This document shows positions 29,308-38,618 of a stretch of 64,000 nucleotides of DNA, piece after piece. The position numbers were made by a program, and so were the translations under genes. Under the pieces are notes generated by a model. That model saw only the letters and a list, made by a program, of their open reading frames with translations. It did not search any database and had not been told where the DNA came from. Within the stretch, counting starts at the first letter, position 1; each line of letters starts with the position of its first letter. This DNA comes from Acinetobacter apis (lineage in GTDB: Bacteria > Pseudomonadota > Gammaproteobacteria > Pseudomonadales > Moraxellaceae). The stretch is from positions 682,001 through 746,000 of the forward strand of contig NZ_FZLN01000001.1 in NCBI RefSeq assembly GCF_900197575.1, written 5' to 3'.

Positions 29308-29967
29308 TTAAATAAATTCCTCTAAAGCGTGTTCAACCGCTGTATCACCTTGAGTTAACTCAATAATTTTATGGTGAATTTTTGGCTGTTTCAACAAAGC
29401 AAGCAATGTTGCTGCTACATCTTCACGCGAGATTGGATTATTGCCTGATGGCAAAGCATAACCCACTTTAACTTGACCTGTGCCTGAAGCATCAGTTAAC
29501 TGACCTGGTCTTAAAATTACCCAATTTAGCGCTGATTGAGTTAATTCATATTCTGAATACTTTTTAACCCGAATATAATTTTCAAACTTATCGCCAAGTG
29601 CAGCCGTCCGCCCTGCCTCAGGAAAAGCTGACACCAAAATAAAATGAGAGATATTGGCCTGCTGAGCAGCTAAAACTGATTTCGTTAGTCCCTCGCCATC
29701 CACTTTATTGGTCAATGTTTCATCACCTTTACCGCCTGCACCTGCTGAAAAGATAATATGATCTGAACCTTGAAATAACTGAGCCAACTCATCCACAGAC
29801 AAAGTCGTAATATCGCCCCATACAGGTGTTGCACCCAATGCTTTGAGTTCTTGCTCTTGGCTTTCACTTCGATACAGTGCATGAACAGACCAATCACTTG
29901 GCTGTAATTGTTTTGCAACGTGTTTAGCGACTTGACCTGATCCACCAACAATAAATACTGTGCTCAT
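29308..29967 (-). CDS. Atypical SDR, NAD(P)H-binding (YhfK/NmrA-like)
   Basis: A 219-residue Rossmann-fold protein of the atypical short-chain dehydrogenase type. VFIVGGSGQVAKHVAKQL (4-21) binds the dinucleotide, HIIFSAGAGGKGDE and SHFILVSAFPEAGR follow, and LNWVILRPGQLTD is characteristic of the NAD(P)H-binding group. It lacks the classical YxxxK pair in the usual place. Its substrate is unknown; related proteins act as flavin or quinone reductases or as redox sensors. GAGGAT lies 4 bp before the ATG. Confidence 0.85.
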   Translation of the reverse strand: MSTVFIVGGSGQVAKHVAKQLQPSDWSVHALYRSESQEQELKALGATPVWGDITTLSVDELAQLFQGSDHIIFSAGAGGKGDETLTNKVDGEGLTKSVLAAQQANISHFILVSAFPEAGRTAALGDKFENYIRVKKYSEYELTQSALNWVILRPGQLTDASGTGQVKVGYALPSGNNPISREDVAATLLALLKQPKIHHKIIELTQGDTAVEHALEEFI

Positions 29968-30067
29968 ACATCCTCGCTTTATTTATTAAGATTAATTACG
30001 ATGCTAACAAAGTCATTGTATGCCGTATATCTCAAGTCTTAAAACTTTAGTAAAGAATCGTTAACTA

Positions 30068-30934
30068 TTAATTTAATGTTGCAACAGATTGATTTACATC
30101 TACTTTAGTTCCACCAAAATTTTTAGCAATATAATCGTTCACAAAAGGTTGATGATAAAGCTGACCAAGTTTATCTAAAGCTTTACGTTTTTGGTCGTTT
30201 TTGCTAGTCACCAAAACATTAATATTTTTGCTGTTATCGGCACTGGTTTTTTCATAATACAATGACTGTTTAAGTACATTTAAGCCACTGTCTAGCGCTT
30301 CGGTATTGCCAATGGCAGCCAAATCCACTTCTTCTAGTACTCGCGGAATGGTCGAGCTTTGGACAGTACGAAAGCTCAATGATTTTGGATTGGTTAAAAT
30401 ATCTGCAGGCGTGCCTGAAATTGCATTAAAGTCTTTTGGTAACGTAATGAGTTGAGCTTGTGCAAGTAATCTTAATGCACGGGCAGTGTTTGCAGCATCA
30501 TTAGGTATAGCCACCACAGCCCCTGTTGGCAACTGATTTAAAGTTTGGTATTTTTTAGAATACAGCCCCATAGGTTCTAAATAAGTGGTAGCAATCGCAA
30601 CCAACCCTTGATGATGAATTTCATTAAATGCCTTTAAGTATCCCCAAGACTGAAAAGCATTTACATCAATTTCTTGGTTTAACGTGGCACGATTCAGAGC
30701 AACACCATCATTAATTTCTTTAACCTCAATATTTAAACCCAATTGTTTGGCTTGTTCAGACGCTGCAATATGCTTCCAAATTTGGGCATCTGAACCTAAA
30801 CTGCCAATCACAATGGTTTGTGTTGATGTTTTTTCTTGCTCTTTCGGTTCAGTTTGAGTTTTTAAATAACTCGAGCAACCAATTACAAACACCACAGAAA
30901 AGACCACAAGCCATAATATGTTTTTCTTTTTCAT
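30068..30934 (-). CDS. MetQ/NlpA family substrate-binding lipoprotein
   Basis: A 288-residue lipoprotein of the NlpA/MetQ family, which binds methionine or related compounds for MetNI-type importers. The signal peptide ends VIGC with the lipidated Cys20. VIGSLGSDAQIWKHIA, EVKEINDGVALNRATLNQEIDVNAF (split) and the QSWGYLKAFN region match the ligand-binding fold. No metN or metI is nearby, so it either serves a transporter encoded elsewhere or has another role. Its ATG overlaps the stop of the upstream oxygenase by 4 bp, which ties the two proteins together. Confidence 0.87.
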   Translation of the reverse strand: MKKKNILWLVVFSVVFVIGCSSYLKTQTEPKEQEKTSTQTIVIGSLGSDAQIWKHIAASEQAKQLGLNIEVKEINDGVALNRATLNQEIDVNAFQSWGYLKAFNEIHHQGLVAIATTYLEPMGLYSKKYQTLNQLPTGAVVAIPNDAANTARALRLLAQAQLITLPKDFNAISGTPADILTNPKSLSFRTVQSSTIPRVLEEVDLAAIGNTEALDSGLNVLKQSLYYEKTSADNSKNINVLVTSKNDQKRKALDKLGQLYHQPFVNDYIAKNFGGTKVDVNQSVATLN

Positions 30935-31995
30935 GACGATGCTCCTGCACGCAGATCCATGATTTGTTGATACTGTTTAGGGTAAAAACGCTGTGTTACA
31001 TCAAGGTGTGAACGTAACCTACTCTTTAAACTGTTTTCACCAACATTTTGTAATAAGGGATTCGTCGGATCACTTTTGATCCCATTTGATAATTTTTGTA
31101 ATGCTGGCGGTAAATTTAAAACAGGTAAATCGCCTGCAAAAATATGCGGTGAAATAAAATAAGCGATTGAATAGCGGTCTTGATACTGAGGTGCAACCAC
31201 ACGATGTGTATTGGCAACCAAATATCCATTGGTAATCAATTCAAGCGTTTCACCAATATTAATCACAAAGGCATCTTCGACATAAGGCACATCAATCCAC
31301 TGACCTTCAGACAAAACCTGTAATCCGCCAATACGATCTTGCAAGAGTAAGGTTAAAATATTGGTATCTTTATGTGCACCAACCCCTTGACCATCTGCAT
31401 GATGAATTTGTTTCGGATATTTAATCAGCTTTAACATTTCATGTGGAGTTTCAGTTAAAAATGAATCAAGTGCATAAGGATCTAAACCCAAAGCATCTAA
31501 CAACGCATGAATAAGCTCAATGGCAACTTGATGTACATCCTGTTGCCATGCTTCAACCACTTGCTGGAACTGAGGCCAATCTTTTGGCCATTGATTTGGT
31601 CCTTGTAGTCTTGACCACAATGGAGTGTTTTCATCAAGTGGTATCTCAGGTCTTTCAATACCAATGTCTATTTGTTCTCTCGCATCTAAACGATTTTGCG
31701 TATGCTCTTCCCCAACACGCGAGTATCCACGAAAATGTGGTGAATGCAGCATTGAAATATCATCTTTAATCGCCTGATCAAGCTCAAAAAACTGTTTGCT
31801 ATATGCTTTGATTTGAGCCAATTTTTTGCGCGAAATCCCATGTCCTGTCACATAAAAGAAGCCAATATTTCTGGCGTATGATTGCAAATTTGCCAAAAAC
31901 TCTGCACGTGTTTCAGGATGATTTAACAAGGTCAAATCTAAAATTGGTAAGTGCTGACGGATTTCTGTATCGGCATGTTTGGCTAATGCACTCAT
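30931..31995 (-). CDS. 2-oxoglutarate/Fe(II)-type oxygenase (IPNS-like)
   Basis: A 354-residue non-haem iron oxygenase with the isopenicillin-N-synthase-like fold. The N-terminal DIOX_N part includes GFFYVTGHGIS (45-55). The iron triad is His208-x-Asp210 (GAHKDTN) and His264 (NTHRVV), and the R-x-S pair at 274-276 (DRYSIAYF) would bind 2-oxoglutarate. The substrate is unknown. It overlaps the MetQ-type lipoprotein gene by 4 bp, which suggests that the substrate is a compound imported with its help, such as an unusual amino acid or thioether. This is an inference. Confidence 0.85.
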   Translation of the reverse strand: MSALAKHADTEIRQHLPILDLTLLNHPETRAEFLANLQSYARNIGFFYVTGHGISRKKLAQIKAYSKQFFELDQAIKDDISMLHSPHFRGYSRVGEEHTQNRLDAREQIDIGIERPEIPLDENTPLWSRLQGPNQWPKDWPQFQQVVEAWQQDVHQVAIELIHALLDALGLDPYALDSFLTETPHEMLKLIKYPKQIHHADGQGVGAHKDTNILTLLLQDRIGGLQVLSEGQWIDVPYVEDAFVINIGETLELITNGYLVANTHRVVAPQYQDRYSIAYFISPHIFAGDLPVLNLPPALQKLSNGIKSDPTNPLLQNVGENSLKSRLRSHLDVTQRFYPKQYQQIMDLRAGASS

Positions 31996-32178
31996 AACAT
32001 TCTCTTTTTATCGTGACTGTGATGAGACTAAAATATTTTATTCTTTGTTTAAAATATAAAAAAAATCATTACTTATTGTTTTTAGATATTTAAAGAATAA
32101 ATCAACATAAGTTATTGTTATATAAATACTTTTAAAATACATATTGCAGTAAAGCAGATAATTAAATCATTTATTTTG

Positions 32179-32206
32179 CAATACTCAGTCTGGCAACTGA
32201 GTATTG
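32179..32206. terminator. Hairpin after the amine oxidase gene
   Basis: CAATACTCAG (32179-32188) and CTGAGTATTG (32197-32206) form a perfect 10-bp stem. It lies 10 bp past the amine oxidase stop, but neither side has a clear T tract, so termination efficiency is uncertain. Confidence 0.5.
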
Positions 32207-32215
32207 CTGATTACT

Positions 32216-34486
32216 TTAATGATGTGTTTGAGTTGGTGACTCATTCGGGCTTAAGCTTGGTGTTTGGTCAAAAAAGTTCCAAGGTTTGAGTAACACATTC
32301 ACCCATTCTGTAGGCATCATTGGCCACTCTTCAGCACGTGCCACATGAGTGGTTCCTGTGGTCAGCCATACCACCACATCTTCATTGCGGATTGAATCAT
32401 TATTTTTCACAAACTGACCTAACCCTGTATCTTCTTCTGAGCGATTTGGATACAGCCCTTCAGGATACATTTCATTCGGGTGATATTTTGTCACCCAAAT
32501 TTGTTGATCCATAAAACTTAAACGTTTATATAACCATTCATCTTTGGCAAAATTTGCACCTTTTGCAATAGGATGTGTTCCACCTGCAAATGGGATCAAT
32601 TGATAAGAAACAGGATTACCCATCGCATTTTCTTTACTGCTATTACTCAATAAGCGAATCGTAGCAGGATCAAATTTTTCGACAGCGTCTGCTTCGGTGT
32701 TTATGGTTTGCTGATCCACTTGGATGCTGCTTTTTCTAACCCCTTGGTGGTTAGTTTTGACCACAGGATCTAAATGATTAAATGTGTTTTTCTCACCATC
32801 AACATCAAGATCTAAACGGAAATTATAAATATGTTGATGAGTTGTACCAACAATATGATGATCAATTAAAGTCCCATAACGTGTGTCTTTGGCCGCAGTT
32901 TGATCGTGCATGGTTTTAGACAATACGCCTTTTACAGCTTCTATCCCTGTTGCACCGGCATTGATGCCAATGGTTCCATTTTCACTCAATACCCAATCAA
33001 ACATATAATCATAATTACCCACTGTGCTTACCCATCTCACCACCAATTCACGGCGTGCAACACTGACATTTGATTGCCCCATTTCTTGATGTTTATATTC
33101 AGGTCCGGCATAACGCTCAAAAATTGCAAAAGCATTTGGAATCGTCATTGGATTACCTTGATAATCTGCAATCACTGCATCCATCATCACAGCATTGTCA
33201 GGTACATCTGTGCCACGCTGTAAAGATGATGTTAAGGTGCCCATACCATAATCACCTGAATCTAAATAAGATTTAAAATACCAACCTGTATCTGGATCGC
33301 CATACGGTACGATCATGCCACCTAAGTTACCTTCATACATAATCTTACGTTTTACATTTTTATCTTTATACGTCATGGTTGAAAGCTGTAATCCCACACG
33401 TGTATCTAAAGCAACATGGAAACACCAATTGTTCCAATGAACCATTTGCCCTGTCACCGTAAAATTCTTGCCTTCAGGTTCAACAATATTCAGGGGTTTC
33501 TGTTGTTTTTTTGCCATGCCACGTCCGTCATAAGGTCGCGCTGCCATAGGAATCGGAACAATGCCGTTGTCTTCGATTTTAATAATTTTCTTTTGATCTA
33601 AATCTACAACTGCAACTAAATTTTCTATTGGATGTGCCCAATAATTGCCATCCCCGACATCTAAATAAGAAACCACTTTTAAAACATTGTATTCTTTATT
33701 TAAACCATCTTCGCCACCAAAATAACCCACGGTGAGCGGAGTGCCCACAACTTTACTTACATCAGTGATACCACGTTTTTTTAATGCCTCTGCATACAAT
33801 GGGCTAGATTGAATCGCTTTTTGCACCACATCAAAATCATCAAGTAAAACCATACCATGTGTATTGGCAATGACTTTCCACTCAAGTATTTTTTGATGTG
33901 TAATATCAACTACACCTTGAATTACACTATTATTAATTAATATTGCAAAATCAGCCTCGCGAGCACCTTGATACGCTTTATGATTAATAACATCATCCCA
34001 TACGGTATATTTGTCAGGTGCTTTTAAAGCTAAACGGCTGAATCGCAAAACTTTTGGTGCCCGTGAATCTGCTTGGATTACCATCTTGACTTGTTTGATC
34101 TCATCTGCAGATAAACTATTTAATGGATGTGCAACCGATTCAACTTGAAATGTTTTATCAAGTTTTGATTGGAAAATTTCATTGGCCAAATCCTTGCTGA
34201 CCATCGCTTGCCCGTGCTGAATCATTAAAGGTACAGACACTTTCAATGGTTGACCATTCACTAAAATGACATTCGAGTTAGGCTTAATTCGAACATAAGT
34301 TGAATTTCTTGTGACAGTATAGGTGCCTGTATATGTATCTTCTTGAACCTCAGCCCCTGCAGATTTCATGACTTGTTTTAAAGGTAGCCAAGTTACAGCC
34401 TGCCCATGTGCAAACAATTGATGTGAAAGCACCAATGAGCTAATGCCCAAAGCAATTTTTTTTAGTGTCTTTTGTTTTGAATGCAT
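32216..34486 (-). CDS. tynA: Primary-amine oxidase (copper/topaquinone), periplasmic
   Basis: A 756-residue periplasmic copper amine oxidase that converts primary amines such as tyramine or phenylethylamine to aldehydes, ammonia and H2O2. A signal peptide covers about 1-26 (ending QLFAHG). An N-terminal D1-like domain (about 29-112) precedes the catalytic core, as in E. coli TynA. NYDY (491-494) holds Tyr492, the precursor of topaquinone, and HQH (550-552) gives two copper ligands. I start at the ATG at 34486, preceded by GAGG; an in-frame TTG lies 45 bp further upstream. The E. coli partners feaB and feaR are not adjacent. Confidence 0.93.
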   Translation of the reverse strand: MHSKQKTLKKIALGISSLVLSHQLFAHGQAVTWLPLKQVMKSAGAEVQEDTYTGTYTVTRNSTYVRIKPNSNVILVNGQPLKVSVPLMIQHGQAMVSKDLANEIFQSKLDKTFQVESVAHPLNSLSADEIKQVKMVIQADSRAPKVLRFSRLALKAPDKYTVWDDVINHKAYQGAREADFAILINNSVIQGVVDITHQKILEWKVIANTHGMVLLDDFDVVQKAIQSSPLYAEALKKRGITDVSKVVGTPLTVGYFGGEDGLNKEYNVLKVVSYLDVGDGNYWAHPIENLVAVVDLDQKKIIKIEDNGIVPIPMAARPYDGRGMAKKQQKPLNIVEPEGKNFTVTGQMVHWNNWCFHVALDTRVGLQLSTMTYKDKNVKRKIMYEGNLGGMIVPYGDPDTGWYFKSYLDSGDYGMGTLTSSLQRGTDVPDNAVMMDAVIADYQGNPMTIPNAFAIFERYAGPEYKHQEMGQSNVSVARRELVVRWVSTVGNYDYMFDWVLSENGTIGINAGATGIEAVKGVLSKTMHDQTAAKDTRYGTLIDHHIVGTTHQHIYNFRLDLDVDGEKNTFNHLDPVVKTNHQGVRKSSIQVDQQTINTEADAVEKFDPATIRLLSNSSKENAMGNPVSYQLIPFAGGTHPIAKGANFAKDEWLYKRLSFMDQQIWVTKYHPNEMYPEGLYPNRSEEDTGLGQFVKNNDSIRNEDVVVWLTTGTTHVARAEEWPMMPTEWVNVLLKPWNFFDQTPSLSPNESPTQTHH

Positions 34487-34542
34487 GTTGACCTCGGCAA
34501 TTACACAATGAATAAACAAAATGTAGTGCAAAGCTGCAACAA

Positions 34543-34568
34543 AAAAATCACTCTAAAGAGTGATTTTT
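34543..34568 (-). terminator. Terminator of the first DcaP-like gene
   Basis: TCACTC (34548-34553) pairs with GAGTGA (34558-34563) around TAAA, with A and T runs on both sides. On the minus strand it follows the porin stop at 34591. Confidence 0.85.
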
Positions 34569-34590
34569 AACGTGTTTCTTTCAACTTATT

Positions 34591-35958
34591 TTAGAAATTA
34601 TAACGCAAAGATAGATTCACCCGAGAGTAGTCACCTTTTAAATTACTAAAGGTTTTACGCTGCCCATAAGTGTACTCCATGCCCATATTAAAATTTTTCA
34701 CTGGTGTAAAGAAAATATTACCAATTGCATTATAAGCCATTTTATTACTTCGAGTATCTGAGGCTAAAGTGTGTGCATATGGCGTATCATGTTCATACCA
34801 CAATGCACCTGCAATTAATGAGGTTTTCCAACGTGGCGTCCATTCATGCACATAACCCAACAACACCTTGTCATATTTACTGTCTTGAATATGGAAGTTA
34901 CCATTGGCATCTTGCGTGACAATATAAGCAGGGTTCGGGCTCACATATAAAATATATTTATTGCTGCCTTTAACATGATAATAATCAAAAAATAGGGTGT
35001 CTTTTTTGCTGAGGTTAATACGCGTTCCAACCCCAAGCCCCCAACCAAGTGTTTCTTTATCATCGTGATTGTTATTCGACACACGGTTTTCATGCAATAA
35101 GCCAAAAAACTGTAAATGCCCCGCATCTTTTGGCAAAGTATAATCATACTTGGCCGTCAATGCAGGGATACGACCGCCACGCATAATATTGCTGCTTTTC
35201 TCCCCTGTAAAGCCATCAACATTGCCGCCTTCAAGTGCCACCAATACTTTATGATGTGGTGCTAAATCTCGTGTATAGCGAATTTGTACTGCACGGTTAC
35301 TGTTTGACCCAATCGGTCCATTGGCATCCACTGTACTTGGCGTCGTTTCATAACTAATAAAAGGCGATGTGGTTTGACCCACTAACCAAGACCCCAATGA
35401 TGCATATGCATGGCGTATACGAAATGCTCCATTGCCATTGGTTCGTGTAGCGCTTCCCATGAAGTCACCTTCAAAGACACCTTTTAATAACCCATAATCG
35501 GTTTTGCGTTGTATTTCTAAACCAACCACCGATGTTGCAGCAGAAACATTTAATGCGCCTCGGGTTGCATGCTCTCGGTTTAAAGGAGCTTTATTGGTCG
35601 GATTATAAATGTCAGTGGTTCCTGCATTGCCACCTTTAAAGTCATATGTGGAATGAATACGAAAACTGCCATAGAGTTTTAATGATGTTTTGCCATCTGA
35701 AAGCGTCATCCAACCTGGTTTCGATGTGGCTATACTTGGTGCACTTTCAACTGTTGCTGGTGGTTGTGATGCAATAACATAAGATGGCTGTGCTTCTTTA
35801 ATTTTTTTTTGCTTCGCCAATAAGTCAGTTAATTGATCTTGTAATAATAAGACTTCTTTATTTAAGTGTCTGACTTCGCGCTCCTCGGCTGTTTCTGCAT
35901 AAGATGCGCCGCTCATGACAACCAATGATGTCAAGACAGATAATTTATCTTTAAACAA
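34591..35958 (-). CDS. DcaP-like trimeric outer-membrane porin (copy 1)
   Basis: A 455-residue outer-membrane protein of the DcaP type. A signal peptide of about 21 residues ends SGASYA. A coiled coil (about 23-55, rich in E, K, Q and L) precedes the beta-barrel, the layout of Acinetobacter DcaP trimers. The barrel ends in VNLSLRYNF with a terminal phenylalanine. No ATG fits: I place the start at a TTG preceded by AGGA with 5-bp spacing, which aligns exactly with the N-terminus of the paralogue (MFKLSVLT). DcaP proteins import small dicarboxylates and other anions; the ligand here is unknown. Confidence 0.85.
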   Translation of the reverse strand: MFKDKLSVLTSLVVMSGASYAETAEEREVRHLNKEVLLLQDQLTDLLAKQKKIKEAQPSYVIASQPPATVESAPSIATSKPGWMTLSDGKTSLKLYGSFRIHSTYDFKGGNAGTTDIYNPTNKAPLNREHATRGALNVSAATSVVGLEIQRKTDYGLLKGVFEGDFMGSATRTNGNGAFRIRHAYASLGSWLVGQTTSPFISYETTPSTVDANGPIGSNSNRAVQIRYTRDLAPHHKVLVALEGGNVDGFTGEKSSNIMRGGRIPALTAKYDYTLPKDAGHLQFFGLLHENRVSNNNHDDKETLGWGLGVGTRINLSKKDTLFFDYYHVKGSNKYILYVSPNPAYIVTQDANGNFHIQDSKYDKVLLGYVHEWTPRWKTSLIAGALWYEHDTPYAHTLASDTRSNKMAYNAIGNIFFTPVKNFNMGMEYTYGQRKTFSNLKGDYSRVNLSLRYNF

Positions 35959-36152
35959 AATATTCCTCACAATACATTTCATTCGTAAATAAAATGAAAT
36001 CTTACATCTGATCAATTTATCTACAATTTTATGGATGAAAATGTATTATAGGCACAGTTTTTAAAAGTTATATGACAATCTAATCAAATTAATTGAACGA
36101 AAATAGCTATAATTCATTAAATCAATAACATAAATTGATTAATTCATAACAA

Positions 36153-36830
36153 TTAGCCATAGTGCAGAACCTTACTCATCAGCTCTTGCCTGCTATCCAC
36201 CTGCATTTTTTGCAAAATATGCTGCACATGAGTTTTTACCGTATGAATGCTAATAAACATTTCGTCTGCAATTTTTTGATTTTTTTGCCCTTGCATCATT
36301 AAAGACATAATTTGTTGTTCTTTTTTAGTGAGCTGAGAAGAAATTTGCGGTTGTTGCTGTGGTGAAAGTAATGCGCTTAAATGACTTGCAAAGTGATATT
36401 TAGCAAACGTGTGATATCCCTTAATAATTTTAATTTCGTTTTCAGTGAATTGATTTTGTGAAGATGAGCGAACCAAACTCAAGCCTTTAATTATCATACC
36501 GGCATCATCTTGAAACCACAATTCAATATTGTCTTGAATCTTGTGCTGGTCAATAAAGCCTTGATAACTTTCAGGCACGATATGCTGTTTTAATACCATC
36601 ATGCCTTCTGTCAGAGCAGATTGGCTCAGTGGATGCTTAAAGCATAGCGGATCATATTGCTGATAATTTAATAAATATTCATCAATGGCATGTGGATTTA
36701 AATTTGAATAATAATGATCTGAATATGCTAAATGACATATATCATAAGCAAAGAATGCATCAAAAGAGACAACACCCTGTATAGCATGCGTCATTTGATT
36801 GACAAACGTAGTCCAATTTTGAAAAGACAT
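36153..36830 (-). CDS. LuxR-type regulator between two DcaP-like genes
   Basis: A 225-residue regulator. The C-terminal LuxR/GerE helix-turn-helix is clear: LTKKEQQIMSLMMQGQKNQ, then ISIHTVKTHVQHILQKMQ at about 190-207. The N-terminal 150 residues form a sensor-like domain without a phospho-acceptor receiver motif, and I do not recognise its ligand. No luxI-type gene is present. Its position between two porin genes, and near the amine oxidase, suggests that it controls them. The start has only a weak ribosome-binding site. Confidence 0.85.
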   Translation of the reverse strand: MSFQNWTTFVNQMTHAIQGVVSFDAFFAYDICHLAYSDHYYSNLNPHAIDEYLLNYQQYDPLCFKHPLSQSALTEGMMVLKQHIVPESYQGFIDQHKIQDNIELWFQDDAGMIIKGLSLVRSSSQNQFTENEIKIIKGYHTFAKYHFASHLSALLSPQQQPQISSQLTKKEQQIMSLMMQGQKNQKIADEMFISIHTVKTHVQHILQKMQVDSRQELMSKVLHYG

Positions 36831-36890
36831 CGCAATGATTCAGTAAATAAATATTCACCATGCAATTTCTTTGCCTATTTATAAAAAATC

Positions 36891-38240
36891 TTAAAAATTA
36901 TACCGCATCAAAAAGTTAATACGAGAATAATCGCCTTTTTCACCGGTAAAGGTTTCACGTTGTCCATAGGTATATTCCATACCTAAGTCAAAATTTCGTA
37001 CTGGGGTAAAAAAGCTATTACCCACAATATTATAAACTCGTTTATTGTTTGCAGAGTTACTCGCAAGTGCTTTGGCATAAGGCGTACTATCACGATACCA
37101 TACAGTGCCACCAATCAAAGAACTGCGCCATTTTGGTGTCCATAAATGAACATAACCCATTAAAAAGGTATTATATTCACTGCGGTTAATCATGTATTTT
37201 CCATCTGCATCGGTCACCACCACATAAGCAGGATTAGGTCCGGCATAAAGAATATAGCGATTATCGCCCTTAATATGATAATGCTGAATAAAGAGTGTAT
37301 CTTTAGGGGTAAGATTAAATCGTGTACCGATACCAAAGCCCCAACCCCATTTTTCGACATCATCATTATTATTGGTAGACACACGATTCTCATGCACTAA
37401 ACCATATAACTGTAACCGACCTTTTTGGTTGGGAAATGCATAGTCATATTTAGCAGCAAATCCTGGTAATCGACCACCGCCATTGGTTTGCCTCACGCCT
37501 GCAAAGCTATCAACATCACCACCTTCTAATGCAACAGCAATATTTTGATTTTCACTTATTGCTTTTGTATAACGTGCTTGTACCACACGACTACCACTTG
37601 ACCCCATAGGTCCTAAAGCATCCACTGTTGCAGGTGTTGTTTCATTACTAATAAATGGTGAGTTGGTTTGACCCACAAGCCAATTTCCCCATTCAACATA
37701 GGCATGGCGAACTCGAAATGCTCCACTGCCATTGACTCGCATGGCATTATTACTCATGAAGTCACCTTCAAAATTGGCAAGTAAGTCACCATAAATTGTT
37801 GGCTGAATCAGCTCTACCCCCAACACAGTGGTCGCAGCAGTCACATTTAGCGAACCTTTGGTTGGATTGGATGAGTTTAATGGAACACGATTGGTTGGAT
37901 TAAATACGTCTGTTGTGCCTGCACTACTGCCTGCCGTGTCATAAGTGGTATGAATCCGAAAACTACCATAAAACTTAATTTGTGTTTGGGTAAATGGGTT
38001 GGTAATCCAACCGGGTCTTGTGGTTGCTTGAATCGGTGCTTCTGCCGTTATATCTGGCGAATTCTTTAACACATGTGCTTGTTTAAGATCTTTTTGCTTA
38101 TCCATGAGCTCTTCAACAGCATCTTTGAGCTTAGATACTTGCTGTTCTAATTCATTAATTTGTTGTTGTTCTTCTATTGTATCTGCATAGCTTAGGCTGC
38201 ATACACATAAAAGCGTTGTTAACACAGATAATTTAAACAT
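36891..38240 (-). CDS. DcaP-like trimeric outer-membrane porin (copy 2)
   Basis: A 449-residue paralogue of the porin at 34591, with the same plan. A signal peptide (MFKLSVLTTLLCVCSLSYA) is followed by a coiled coil (about 20-55: EEQQQINELEQQVSKLKDA), then a barrel ending NFLMRYNF. Shared segments include LKLYGSFRIHSTYD/IKFYGSFRIHTTYD and GSGAFRVRHAYVEWG/GNGAFRIRHAYASLG, so the pair arose by duplication. I use the ATG at 38240; longer in-frame versions would put an extra hydrophobic segment ahead of the signal peptide. Function as a porin for small anions is inferred from the family. Confidence 0.87.
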   Translation of the reverse strand: MFKLSVLTTLLCVCSLSYADTIEEQQQINELEQQVSKLKDAVEELMDKQKDLKQAHVLKNSPDITAEAPIQATTRPGWITNPFTQTQIKFYGSFRIHTTYDTAGSSAGTTDVFNPTNRVPLNSSNPTKGSLNVTAATTVLGVELIQPTIYGDLLANFEGDFMSNNAMRVNGSGAFRVRHAYVEWGNWLVGQTNSPFISNETTPATVDALGPMGSSGSRVVQARYTKAISENQNIAVALEGGDVDSFAGVRQTNGGGRLPGFAAKYDYAFPNQKGRLQLYGLVHENRVSTNNNDDVEKWGWGFGIGTRFNLTPKDTLFIQHYHIKGDNRYILYAGPNPAYVVVTDADGKYMINRSEYNTFLMGYVHLWTPKWRSSLIGGTVWYRDSTPYAKALASNSANNKRVYNIVGNSFFTPVRNFDLGMEYTYGQRETFTGEKGDYSRINFLMRYNF

Positions 38241-38618
38241 TATCACAATTTTCCACTGACAATAAAGCAAACACACCAAGCTGACTTTTACACATATACA
38301 CGCTATCTTGCACACTGTGATATTCAGTCATTTGAAATGAACTTTTAATAACGACATGTTTTTTGACGTTTGATGCGGATTATGACAAAGAAGCGTAACA
38401 TTGAATACCCCTATTGTTTACTTTCAGGGCAATATGATGAGGAAGTAGCAAATAATTTTAACTTCAATCCATTTTATGTCTATGAATCAATGCTATTTTC
38501 ATAACAAAGAAAACTTTAGTCTATAAACATCTCTTTTTGAAGTGATCGATCATCAATATAAAGGGTCATTATTGTTGTCATATTGGATGGCGTTTAAGCT
38601 GTCTATATATATTCTTTT
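38241..38618. other. Intergenic region between porin copy 2 and the IclR-type gene
   Basis: A stretch of 378 bases without a supported gene. It contains the promoter region of the porin at its left end. A 40-codon ORF (38382-38504, plus strand) is present but has no ribosome-binding site or recognisable motif, so I do not call it. No repeat, terminator or RNA gene stands out. Confidence 0.5.

Noticed and set aside
34591..38240. The two DcaP-like genes as a possible mobile or composite element
   Set aside because: No transposase, terminal inverted repeat or target-site duplication is visible around them; simple tandem duplication explains them.
38382..38504. A 40-codon plus-strand ORF in the gap upstream of the second DcaP-like porin
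   Set aside because: No ribosome-binding site, no recognisable motif and a short length; it could be chance. I kept it only as a note in the gap description.
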